Positions 54,505 through 64,000 of a stretch of DNA of 64,000 nucleotides are shown one piece after another. Each line of letters opens with the position of its first letter. The first letter of the stretch is position 1. The notes beneath the pieces were generated by a model. The model was not told the DNA's origin and did no database searches. It saw nothing but the letters and a program-made list of their open reading frames with translations. Source of the DNA: Cercophora sp. LCS_1 (taxonomy: Eukaryota > Ascomycota > Sordariomycetes > Sordariales > Lasiosphaeriaceae). The translations under genes and the position numbers were made by a program. The stretch is taken from NCBI GenBank assembly GCA_036250225.1, contig JAPZLL010000019.1, positions 434,001-498,000 on the forward strand. The letters run 5' to 3'.

Positions 54505-55743
54505 ATGTCGTCCCCGGCCTCTCCCAGCAGCGCCAGCTCATCGTTTGTCGAGCAGTCGGTCTCGCTCATGAGCAGCATTGCCAGCTACATGCGCCTCCCG
54601 GCTATAGCCTCTACTGTATGATCCGACGTCTTTCCCTCCCCACCTCGGTGCCTGAATGGCTATACCGCCAACCGCGCCGAATGGCTGAGGGGGCAAGTTT
54701 GGAGGCTCCTTTCCCGAGCTTCGCTCGCCGCACCTAAGCTAATGCCCAGCCTCGCTATGCAGGGAATTGCTGCCGTCCTTACTTCGTTGCTCTACTTTAA
54801 GCAAAAGTACGTTTCACCAGTGGTTTGAAGAGTCGAGAGTGCTGACGTCGGCCGCAGGGCGCTGATCTACCCTTCGCACGTTCCCGCCGATTCCCGCGAG
54901 AAGATCCCCCGGCCCGTCAGCTATCACTTCAAAGACTACGAGGAGCTCATCATCCCGACGAACGATGGCGAGAAGTTGTCCGCATTCTATATTCGCGGCC
55001 CCCGCGGGGGACCAAATTCCAACGTCACGGTGTTGATGTTCCACGGCAACGCTGGCAACATCGGCCACCGCCTCCCGATCGCCCGCATGCTGATTTCCGC
55101 CACCGGTTGCAATGTGTTTATGCTCGAGTATCGAGGCTACGGCCTATCGACCGGCGAGGCTGACGAATCGGGCCTCAACATCGATGCCCAGACCGCCCTC
55201 GACTATCTCCGTGACCGCGTGGAAACCCGCGACCACAAGTTGATCGTCTATGGACAAAGTCTGGGCGGCGCTGTCGGAGTCCGGCTGGTGGCCAAGAACC
55301 AGGGCCGCAACGATATTGTTGGGCTTATTCTCGAGAACACGTTCCTCAGCATGCGCAAGCTCATTCCCAGCATTATGCCGCCTGCCAAGTATCTCGCCCT
55401 GCTTTGCCATCAAATCTGGCCTAGCGACAGCTTGATCCCCAGCATCAAGGTGCCAATCCTGTTCCTGAGTGGGTTGCAGGATGAGATTGTGCCGTACGTT
55501 ATTCCCGTTTGGTCGAGCGGACCTAGTCGATATATGATGAAGATAACTGACATAATGTTAAGACCGATCCACATGAAGCGGCTGTACGACCTTGCGACTA
55601 CACCTGTCAAGATCTGGAAGCCGTTGCCAGGTGGTGACCACAACTCGAGCGTTTTGGAAGAGGGCTATTTCGAGTCGATTGGGGACTTCATTGGTAGAAC
55701 AATGGGCCAGCCCACGGAGAAGAGGTCGAGGCGAGACAAGTAA
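54505..55743 (+). CDS. BEM46/ABHD13-type alpha/beta hydrolase
   Basis: Membrane-anchored serine hydrolase of the BEM46 family; in filamentous fungi BEM46 is tied to hyphal polarity. Four exons (54505-54615, 54763-54806, 54858-55493, 55563-55743) give 323 residues. The N terminus MSSPASPSSASSSFVEQSVS leads into a hydrophobic anchor (YMRLPAIASTGIAAVLTSLLYFKQK). Catalytic features are FHGNAGNIGHR, the nucleophile elbow GQSLGG (Ser about 186), Asp about 260 in LQDEIVP and His about 290 in GGDHN. The final intron is placed by restoring VPPIHMKRLYD. Exon 1 is joined to GIAAVL in phase 0 by a TATGCAG acceptor; an ATG at 54742 inside this intron is in frame, so a shorter form is possible. Substrate is unknown. 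Confidence 0.88.
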
Positions 55744-57726
55744 TGATAATGGACGACTCCTGATCTGGACCTGACGGACTGTGTCGTGGGCCGGGTAATG
55801 ATGGATGTGGGCGGGTCACGCACTTTTTATTGTTATCATTGATACCCAGATGAAGACCACGATATGTCACCAGAGGCAATACAGCACTTTCTCATACAAC
55901 TATCTCGCTATTCGGGTAAAGACGGTCTTCTCTAAATGCATAACCCAAATAGTCTGGGAATATCCTCACCCCCTCAATCGTCTCACGGTCGGGGTGCGGC
56001 TCAGACCCAAATGCAAGGGATGCCGTCTTGGACGATACCAAAATGGGGTACAGGACGCGGCCGACACTATATTCAAGACGGGACTACCTCCAGGTCCCAA
56101 ACTAACGAGACTTGACCCGAAAATTAATTGGACACCTGCATTGCATTAGAGCTATAGGAGAGGTATAAAACTGGCTGGTAGCGTGCTTTTCTCCGTCACA
56201 CGCTTTCTACATATCGTATCGCGTTGCCCCGAGTGAGAATAGGATGACGACGGCGGGAGGATTTACGCGGTCGGGGGGCATAGCGTGAGATGTGCCGCGT
56301 GCGTGGGTGGATGGGATGGATCATGGGTCATGCGAGCGAGGGGTTCACATGGAGGAGGTGATGGATGGGTGGATGGGTTGGGTGAGGTGATGTGACGTCG
56401 TAGCTCCTTTGGGAACTGAGGTATGTGTTCTCTTTGCCAGTGAGGCAGGTCGTGACGTTGGAAATAGGGGTCAAAATTCAATAGTTTGATCGATTCAGAG
56501 GACAGGCTACGTTCTCGTGCGGGGTGGGGGCTGAGGCTGAACCCCGCGATGTGGTGCTCCTTGAGGCCACTTGGCAGCGTCAAAACGGGGGTGATGGGCA
56601 AGGTGGGCGAATCCCTCTGGTTCGAATTCTTCGGTCATGTTGGGGAGGTATCGAGCATGTCATTTCGTCTCGATGCTGAGAAGGCAGCGGTGTGATGGTG
56701 TCGATTGCTGCACAACCTAGGGAAGAGGGAGGAGAACCCAGATCGCCATGGTATAAACTGTGGACGAGACATCCCAGAGAAGATAACAGTAGAATAGAGT
56801 TCAATCAATCAATTGGAAATTGACAACAGCTATTCCCCAGTTGTTTCACCATACAGGTTGGCGAAGAAACACCACCACCGAGTTCAGTTATGGCTTCTTC
56901 ACTGCGCTCAGTTCTCTTATTTCAACCGATGATGTGCGACTTTGAAGATATAAGAAGGTTCGACTCTTCCGACATTGCGAAAATCCTAGTGAGCGGAACA
57001 CAACTCCAATACAGTAACCCGTTTAGTAGTCCGGTGGGCGGTTTGCTGTCTACGGGTGTCATCCTGAGGACGTGGGTGCGGTCACAGGACCCGTATTGAC
57101 GACAGCGATTATCTCGAATGAATCATCTTTAGTGGTGAGTGAGTGAGTTCCATGCCGCGAGCAGGGCAGAGTCGTCCAAACAAAAATAGTCATCGAGAAT
57201 TCCAAAGCATTGGCTGCAGAGCCGGCAAAGCCCATTGAGTTCCGGCCAATTGTTTTGATATCTAATTTCTTGACATCATCTCGGTGCTAGCCCAGAGACA
57301 GTTGCTGCGTGGGGATCGTTATCGGGCTGGGGAACGCGATACCTATCGCTGATAGCGCATGCGCCGAGATACACTGGACGTGGACGGCGTCGCGGTAGAA
57401 ACAAATCAGCGGAGCCACGTCGGTCCAGTCAACGCCGTGCCATCATCCACAGGTTTTTTGGTGCATTTTTGGAGCCATGTTTGCATTCGTCGCTGTGTCC
57501 AGTTGTTGCGTGACGGATATGGCGTCGTCACGTGGGGGCTAGCGGGTCGAATGGCCCCACTCGCTGGTTGGCCATCTTTGAACTTTCTCCTCATCAACTG
57601 CACTCCCGCGTCAACCCGTCTTGTCTCGCATGAGCCTCACACCTCGCCTTTCCACACCCGCCATCCATCATCAAATCCACCTATCGAGAGAACCGTGTCG
57701 AGCATCCCAGATATCGGCATCGAGAT
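55744..57726. other. Intergenic region upstream of SF3b14
   Basis: 2 kb. Frames are short. Two CACGTG-like or related GC motifs occur near 57530 (TCACGTGGGG), about 195 bases before the SF3b14 start. Nothing else could be assigned. Confidence 0.4.
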
Positions 57727-58432
57727 ATGAGTCGCGCCAACAAACTTGGCCCGGAGGTAAATCGGTGAGTCGCCGCCTTTTGATCCGCCGGATTGCGCCT
57801 TCCGTGCTTGCCTTCTATCGGTCTCCACACCCGGTCACTTGCCGGCACCGCAACGACCAGCTCGGCGGCACCTGGAGTGCTCAATCAACTCTCTTCCGTG
57901 TTCTCTCCACCGCGTTCCTTGTTCCCTCTTGCAACTCTCGACTAACCACCTTTACAATGGACAGAGCTTTGTTCGTCAAGAATCTAAGGTTCGTATCTCC
58001 GAGCCATCGCAGCTGGCGCGTGAAGCATGACTAACGATCAAACAGCTACAACGTAACTCCGGAGGAGTTGTTCGACCTGTTCGGAAAGTACGGTCCCATC
58101 CGGTATGACTTCCCTTTCGCCCCTAGTTGAGGTTGCCGCTGACACCCACATAGACAGGTTCGACAAGGTATTGCAAGCAATACCAAGGGCACCGCCTTCG
58201 TCGTCTATGAAGACGTGATGGATGCAAAGCAGGCGTGCGACAAGCTGAACGGGTTCAACTTCCAGAACCGTTATCTTGTCGGTATGTTACCCCCATCGGT
58301 GCCTTCCGCTTGCCGTAACTAACGTTCGCAGTACTCTACCATCAGCCCGAGAAGATGGCCAAGACAAAAGAGGATCTCGACGCCCGCAAGGAGAATTTAG
58401 AACGTATCAAGAAGCAGCACGGGATCGATTGA
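57727..58432 (+). CDS. SF3b subunit p14 (SF3B14), spliceosomal RRM protein
   Basis: U2 snRNP SF3b component that sits near the branch-point adenosine, bound to SF3b155. Five exons (57727-57764, 57965-57988, 58046-58102, 58154-58281, 58332-58432) give 115 residues. The protein is very close to the animal p14: MSRANKLGPEVNRALFVKNL, YNVTPEELFDLFGKYGPIRQ, VRQGIASNTKGTAFVVYEDV, then DAKQACDKLNGFNFQNRYLV and VLYHQPEKM. RNP2 is LFVKNL (about 15-20) and RNP1 is KGTAFVVY. The C-terminal helix KEDLDARKENLERIKKQHGI completes it. All four introns are fixed by family conservation; exon 2 is only 24 nt. Intron 1 (200 bp) is long and contains an in-frame ATG in good context just before its acceptor. Confidence 0.95.
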
Positions 58433-59879
58433 CAGTTAGACGGGCCTACGGACAGCCTTCAGAGTCCCAAACGATCGTCTGGAGGCCCGTCTTTTTCGAC
58501 ATCATCATCATCACCTCCTTCCAAGACCAAGGCGGCTTCGGCGTCCGCGCCACGAGCAAAACCGACAGTCAGGAAGGGCAGGCCGGAGACGGCCATGCAC
58601 GTGCGGAGCGCCATGCCTCACTTCGTACGCAAGCTTCTCCCCACTGTGCCAGAGTGCGCCTAAACGACATCATTGTTACCCAATGTACACCACCCGTACG
58701 TTTTGGACCGTACCGATGACGAAGTCTCGCACGGAACGCCGCAGTGGTAGCCCGCTGTGGCGTCTGGCCTCTCCACTCACGAAAATCACTACGAATGTTT
58801 GCGCTTCTTTAGGGGTGTTTGTTCTCTCCAGGGGTCTGGGGGGATGGTTTGCGGGTTATGGGATTATGGTTTTGAGTTTCAGCTGGACAACGGGCACGAT
58901 TATCAGATTGCCTGTCATGCTTGGAGGCTGTTAATTGACAGCCTGCCGCCCGCGAGAACCACGACAGAGCCCCATGGCAATATGCTAGGACGCCATGTGG
59001 GCGAATGCTATTTGACGTTGACTTCTGCTTTGGCGATGCACCGTGATTACGTATCCAAATTCAGGCCCCGGAACGATTCGGAATCAAGCGAGACTGAGCC
59101 GTGATTGCAAAAAAGATTCGTATGCATGCAAGTAGCATTCCGGGCCTCGCTTCTGCCTCCTCCAACACTTGATATCTACCCCAACAGTTCTCCTGTCTCG
59201 CAGCTGTGATACGTCCACGTGTTTGTGGAGTTGTGTGTGGAACGTTCCCCGGAGACTCGGGCTGGGCAACGCTCAGTGCCGGAGGGCTGGCGGTCGTTTG
59301 CCGGGGCCTCCAGAAGCCTGCGAGATCTGATTTCAGCGTTGAGATCCGCTGCGGGGCGGCAGCTGCCCAGCGGCTGTGGGACAGCCAGCGGCCGTCGGCC
59401 AATCGGATGATCCCTGAGAGCTGTCGGCTGCATGCAATGACTGCTGCATTGCCCACGCCTCCACTTCGCCGACCTTCTGGCAAGTGCTCGTGCCCAGAAC
59501 TCCAAGTTCCAGAACAACGCTCCAGGCACCACCCTGTGCTCCCCAGACGTCTTGGCTCGGTTGTGTTCTCGGTGTCGAGGTTTCGGCTCTCGATATTTTC
59601 TCTTCTCTTCATTCCTCTCTTTATCGGAAATCATTTGCTCGTAATTCGCAGCCGCTGCATCCAATTTCGAAGCGTTAGAAGCAGACCACTAGCCTCGCGA
59701 CGAAACACCCCCGATCCTCTTTCATCTCGTCACAGGATCCACAGACAGCTGAAACCAAGATCAAAGCTCGCGCCGCTCCTCTTAAAAACGGCCGGCTGCC
59801 CATCCGCCGCGGTCTACGTTTGCAACGGACGAGCTCTTCAAGGGAGACACCCCTCGACATCAAAAGGGGCGTCCTGTAA
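58433..59879. other. Intergenic region between SF3b14 and the STIMATE-like gene
   Basis: 1.45 kb between two plus-strand genes. The frame 59206-59985 overlaps the next gene in another frame and lacks family character. The last 300 bases are a pyrimidine-rich leader. Confidence 0.4.
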
Positions 59880-61208
59880 ATGTTATCTCTATCCGACCTC
59901 GCTGCTCCAGCCGCCGTCGACGCCGTCAACGCCTTCTTCGCCGCCCCCCGCGATGTCGCCGTGCCTCCACAGCTCGCAGCGGTAGCACCAGTCCTACCAC
60001 TCCACGCAGCCGTCGAGATCGATCCACCGTTCGACTCGGACCCTAAGCTCGACAGCGTACCCCTCACGGTTACAATGACGCCCTCATCGACGGTAACACC
60101 CACGCTGGCGATGGCGACCGCCTCGCCAACAGCCACGGGCGCCCCCGGAGATGGGAATCAAACAGAGTGCCGACTGCTCGGGTCGTTTGCCATCCTCGTC
60201 CAACTGGCCCTCGGCGCGCTGGCGTTGCTGTCACTGGTTTATAAGCGGTGGAGGGAACGGCCGCAACGCCCAGTCAAGATTTGGTTCTTTGACGTGTCGA
60301 AACAGGTGTTTGGCAGCGTGCTGGTGCACGTGGCGAACGTGTTCATGTCGATGCTCACGAGCGGGAGGTTCGAGATCAAGGTGATGCCGGATCAGATAAC
60401 GGCCGCAACGACGGTGACGAGATTGTTGCTCCGAAGGGGGGAGCCATACGTGCCGAATCCGTGCTCGTTTTACCTGCTGAACCTGGCGATTGACGTGAGT
60501 TCTCTGGCGCTGTGGGAGTGACAAAGCTAACTGAGACAGACCACGCTCGGGATACCTATCCTTATCATCATCGTGCGGGTGACAACGAAGCTCGTTGCGC
60601 TTACACCCCTCGGGAAGCCGGTCGAAAGTATCCAGAGTGGTAACTACGGCCACCCTCCCAATGCCTGGTGGTGGTTGAAACAGAGCTTCATCTACTTTTG
60701 CGGTTTGATGGGCATGAAGATCTGCGTGCTCATTCTGTTTATGCTGCTGCCGTGGCTGTCGAAAGTTGGTGACTGGGCGCTGAGATGGACAGAGGGCAAC
60801 GAGAAGCTGCAGATTGTGTTTGTAATGATGCTGTTCCCGCTCATCATGAACGCGATGCAGTACTACATCATCGATTCGTACATCAAAGCGCAAGACACAA
60901 ACGACGGTGACGACTCAGTGGATGGCGGAGACAGACCGGGCACAGTTGTCTATGGCGAGCTTAGTGGGTCAGACACCGAAGATAGCGACGGGGAGGATGA
61001 GTCTGGCGGGAAGGTTGTCAAGGGTGGACACCTCCGACTCTCTAGGAGAGACACGCTTTCGCCTCCGCCAACACAGGGCAGGGATGATGAGTACGATCCC
61101 GCTGTCGATGGGGATGTTCAGACGGTTGTGGGGAGCAGTGCTAGCCATGCCAGCCACTCTTCAAACAGGAGAGGAGTGCTCCAGAAGGAGCTGATCCCGC
61201 ATGAGTAG
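59880..61208 (+). CDS. STIMATE (TMEM110)-like vacuolar membrane protein
   Basis: Two exons (59880-60494 and 60540-61208; 45-bp intron GTGAGT...AGACAG) give 427 residues. The N-terminal 90 residues are Pro/Thr/Ser-rich. Four hydrophobic segments follow: LLGSFAILVQLALGALALLSLVY (about 98-120), LLNLAIDTTLGIPILIIIVRV across the exon junction, FIYFCGLMGMKICVLILFML and IVFVMMLFPLIMNAMQYYII. Family signatures are KRWRERPQRPVKIWFFDVSKQVFGSVLVH, NPCSFYLLNLAID, GNYGHPPNAWWWLKQS and the ending QYYIIDSYIK. In animals STIMATE proteins regulate ER-plasma membrane calcium contacts; fungal members are annotated as vacuolar membrane proteins. The C-terminal 100 residues are acidic and disordered. The family is clear, but location and role in this fungus are inferred. 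Confidence 0.9.
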
Positions 61209-62228
61209 GAGGAATCTTATGAGAAAAAGAGGGCTTGCATACAGCGTTTATGAGTTTGTGTTTCCTTGATTGCATTACAACTACAGCAGCGGTTGATACG
61301 TTGTCATTGGACATGGGAGGGCATCTATGGCTCGGTTTTTTTTTTGCTCTTGTCGGCGCGAAGTATATACATCCACAGACGCGCGCAGGCCGGGCCGGAT
61401 GGGAGGAATGGCTGGAGTAGGACAGATACAAGAGCATGGTTGTCAAGGGTTGTTTAGTGTTTAGTGTCTTTTGGTATTGGGAGCTTGGCTCTGGATTTGG
61501 CTGGAGTAGATAGGAATGAGACGAAATGAGTCATTTTTGTTTTGCGCTGCTGGAAGTGAAGTTGTGAGAGTGGGGCAGTCCCATGTTGATCCCCTTCCCT
61601 GTTAGAAAGAGACGAAGACAGTTCCTGAGGCCGGGAATGTAGCATGGGCATAGCTGCCGTGCCAGCAGGCATCTCATCGATATGATTCGAACCTGGGGTG
61701 TTATCTCCATGTCCCCAAAGTTGGCAAAAACTCCCAAGCCAACCTTGCTCCCCTATCAACCACCGAAGCCAGTACTCTATGCGGTACATGGCCAAGTTAG
61801 CCACAGATTAGCCCACACAGGCACGGAATACCTAGCAAGTCCCTGACAAAATAGGTAAACCGCACACCAAAAGGTTCAAAGGGCAGTTGATCCGGAATAA
61901 AGGGGCTTGCCCAGTATTCTGAGGCATAAAAAGTATTTTAGAGGCCTTAGGATATAATCTTCGGTCCTGATATCTTTTTAGTTGTGCCTGTTGGAAAATA
62001 TTTCTATCCGCTCATCCTCCAAGCAGCATCAGCCGAATTCAGTGTGCAGATTTTTCTGTCGTCAACTTGCCTAGGTAGGTAGTTGTGTATACTATTACCC
62101 GTACAAAGGAAGGGCACCTACCCTGCCTCCCCTTGTCATTGATGTAGGACGACAGCGTCATCATAGCCATAATGTGTCCTTCGGGCTGCCTGGAAAAGTC
62201 TTTCCACCGGTGGTTTATGGCTATCCTT

Positions 62229-62230
<2 letters not shown>

Positions 62231-62264
<34 letters not shown>

Positions 62265-62265
62265 G
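62231..62265. repeat. (CAT)11 microsatellite
   Basis: Eleven perfect CAT units, preceded by TTTC and followed by CGTTGG. It lies in non-coding DNA and encodes only His or Ile runs in short spurious frames. Confidence 0.85.
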
Positions 62266-62574
62266 TTGGCGCTCCCAAGACCTCCCATTCGGGATTTCCT
62301 CCTTCAAGCAGAGAATCATCTCAACAAGAGACGGATCCTCCGGCAGGTCTACCAACACTCCCTTCCCAAATCGAAAATTGCCACCATCACGAATAACGCG
62401 CACAATACTAAGGTCGAGTTAGTAACAAACCTGGCTAATGAAACCACCTTCATTGATAATCTCGAAATACTCCTTCGCAGCTGACGCGTAGGGAATTCGG
62501 CCTCGAAGACTATAAAAGTAAATATATAAATTGATACATTCCTTTTGAGGCAGATATTAATTTAACTTACTTTG

Positions 62575-63075
62575 AATATATACCGGGACAGAAAAGTAAA
62601 CTCCCCCATCCAAAGACCTGGTACGGAGCGTACGGGATATGCGCGTCGTGTGTGAGGTTTGAGAACTTTGCTGGGTCCAGGTTAACTCGCTTGCAAAAGC
62701 GCAGTCTTGGCAAGGGCTACGAGTGTTTGGCCTTTGCTCGGCTTTGGCAAATTCAGCCATTGTTCGACTTGCTTGCTGTGGCTGTCCATATTGTGCAGGC
62801 ACTCGCGAACGGTGATCCAGTTCTTGACAAGCTCTACGAGCCAGCTGTTGCGCATGGCCGCCCGAATTGGTACCTCAGCTTCGGAAACGGCAAGATTGCT
62901 GCTATTGGTATATAAACCTCGGAGGACAATTGGCGTATCGGCGTTTTGTGCAATCTCATTTGCTGCACGAGGTCCATTCCAGGTGTTGCCTCTGGAAACG
63001 ATCTGACGAATCCTCTCCGGTGTTGAACATAACATGTCAACAAAAAAGGTTTCGAACAATCTTCTCGGCGTCGTT
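62575..63075 (-). pseudogene. Coding-like minus-strand remnant in two frames, family not recognised
   Basis: One frame (62682-63075) reads DVTTPRRLFETFFVDMLCST..., with a well-formed stretch NSWLVELVKNWITVRECLHN. An overlapping second frame downstream reads RVNLDPAKFSNLTHDAHIPY, then APYQVFGWGSLLFC, and stops near 62575. Both have gene-like codon choice in a region of otherwise low GC. Joining them needs a splice I cannot place (a 31-nt intron would be too short) or a frameshift. It could be a decayed gene, or a real multi-exon gene whose upstream exons I failed to see. A possible acceptor (CTGAG) lies just upstream of the first codon. Confidence 0.3.
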
Positions 63076-63269
63076 ACATCTCAGGCCATGACTTGCATGG
63101 TGTTGTTCTTGCGGACGCTGATCTGTGTATTGCACCTTGGGGTTGTAGATAGGCTTTATAGCAAATCTCACTGACACCCTCAGCCCCTTTCTTCACACGC
63201 TGTCAAGCGAGGTGGTGTGTACGGAAAAAGAGTCCGACCCCCATCCGGACTGTTCAAAAAGCCATACAT

Positions 63270-63466
63270 ACACTGAAATTTTCAACACAGCATCAAATGG
63301 CTTCGGGGCATTGTTCTTTTCCCGATAGCCATACAAATCAAACAGCTTCAGGGCATCATTGCTTTCCCACTAGGCATATAATTCTACTTCCAACAAAACA
63401 TCAAACGGCTCCAAGGCGTGATTGTTTTCTTGATGGGCGCATGATACTATTTCCAGCACAGAATAT
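63270..63466 (+). repeat. Three diverged copies of a ~63-bp unit
   Basis: CATCAAAYGGCTYC followed by GGCATYATTG and TTTCYYGATRGGCATA recurs with its core at 63292, 63337 and 63400. The first step is 45 bases (an 18-base internal deletion) and the second 63. The T/C-rich differences between copies are mostly transitions. Confidence 0.5.
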
Positions 63467-64000
63467 TATGTTTGGAGGCATGTGAAATATCTTCGATGCT
63501 TCGGAAACCATTTTTGAGCCCTTTTTATGACGGTATATTCCCTCGGGTTTTTTAGGATATGGATTTTACTGTGCAATGCGAGCTTGGTAACCTGACTCTT
63601 TCTGCACACTACTTGCCTGTCTCCCATCCTCTCAACCAAAGACCTCAAGAGCCCAGAATCAAGCGAAAGGCCAACATTGGAAACAACCTTTCCCAACGGA
63701 TGACGATCAAGATTGATTCAAATCCACAACCTCGACGTATTTGCATCCACGTCCATCAGAAGACATGTCCTTCACTGCCCGCCAGTATGACAGGTTCTAG
63801 CGCCTCTCTGCCAATAACCCAAACGTCACCAACGCCCCATGAATACATACACCCCATTGCCCCGACATGGGAACCCCTTCCCTCTGACATCATCAAGTCG
63901 CCAGTTATTTTCTTCCATGGCTCCCAGCCATGGATGGTCTGGTGGTCGGGTTTGTCTGCAAAAGCATCAACAACATTCCGTGTGTACCTAAACTATTCAG

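Larger units (their letters stand above)
61209..64000. other. Lower-GC terminal region with remnants and repeats
   Basis: 2.8 kb to the window end. GC is visibly lower than elsewhere from about 61800 to 63600. It contains a CAT microsatellite, coding-like minus-strand remnants and a short diverged repeat (separate entries). A gene may continue beyond 64000, but no exon could be supported at the edge. Confidence 0.4.

Noticed and set aside
61670..61700. B-box-like GGTTCGAATC on the minus strand
   Set aside because: No A box at tRNA distance and the T stem does not pair, so no tRNA was called.
1..64000. A metabolite biosynthesis cluster around the tyrosinase or Zn-cluster regulator
   Set aside because: Neighbours are housekeeping genes (RPA135, PEX10, RTG2); no PKS, NRPS, terpene synthase, P450 or transporter was seen.
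1..64000. CRISPR arrays, prophage, plasmid or integron features
   Set aside because: No spaced identical repeats and no bacterial-type genes; the window is eukaryotic throughout.

Overview
The window looks like nuclear chromosomal DNA of a filamentous ascomycete, most likely a Sordariomycete. The support is as follows: GC-rich codon use; short introns (mostly 44 to 65 bp) with GTRNGN donors, CTRAY branch sites and YAG acceptors; no operon-like spacing; and a eukaryotic and fungal gene set (RNA polymerase I second subunit, Rps16, Arl8, SF3b14, Pex10, Erd1/EXS, Rtg2, PER1, BEM46-type hydrolase, RCR protein, fibroin-3-related protein, Zn-cluster regulator, tyrosinase). No phage, plasmid, CRISPR or intact transposon was seen. 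Species cannot be fixed from this.

Layout. 0-5 kb: a GNAT acetyltransferase (+) tail to tail with PER1 (-), then an unidentified large nuclear-type protein (-). 5-8.2 kb: long non-coding gap. 8.2-14.2 kb: O-fucosyltransferase-like type II membrane protein (+), Rtg2-type Ppx/GppA protein (+), Zn-cluster regulator (-, five exons). 14.2-17.9 kb: non-coding, with a coding-like island and a 19-bp degenerate tandem array. 17.9-27.3 kb: three minus-strand genes (large DUF8004-like protein, fibroin-3-related membrane protein, RCR-type membrane protein). 27-39 kb: housekeeping block with RPS16 (+), ARL8 (-), RPA135 (+). 39.8-41.8 kb: secreted-type tyrosinase (+). 41.8-44.1 kb: a gap with diverged repeats and tRNA-like or Pol III-like elements. 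44.1-52 kb: PEX10 (-), ERD1/EXS (+), a Pro/Ser-rich unknown (+), LYAR zinc-finger protein (-). 54.5-61.2 kb: BEM46-type hydrolase (+), SF3b14 (+), STIMATE-like vacuolar membrane protein (+). 61.2-64 kb: lower-GC sequence with a CAT microsatellite, coding-like remnants in two frames and a short diverged repeat.

The genes are mostly independent housekeeping functions. PER1, ERD1, the O-fucosyltransferase-like protein and RCR all act in the secretory pathway or cell surface. RPA135, LYAR and RPS16 all relate to ribosome production. Their proximity is probably ordinary fungal gene order rather than a cluster. Gene models were built by hand from splice signals and protein-family conservation, so intron edges can be off by a few bases where family identity is weak. 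The most unusual material is non-coding: the 19-bp array at 17.4-17.8 kb, the tRNA-like and repeat cluster at 42.1-43.7 kb, and in-frame start codons sitting inside first introns of SF3b14 and BEM46.
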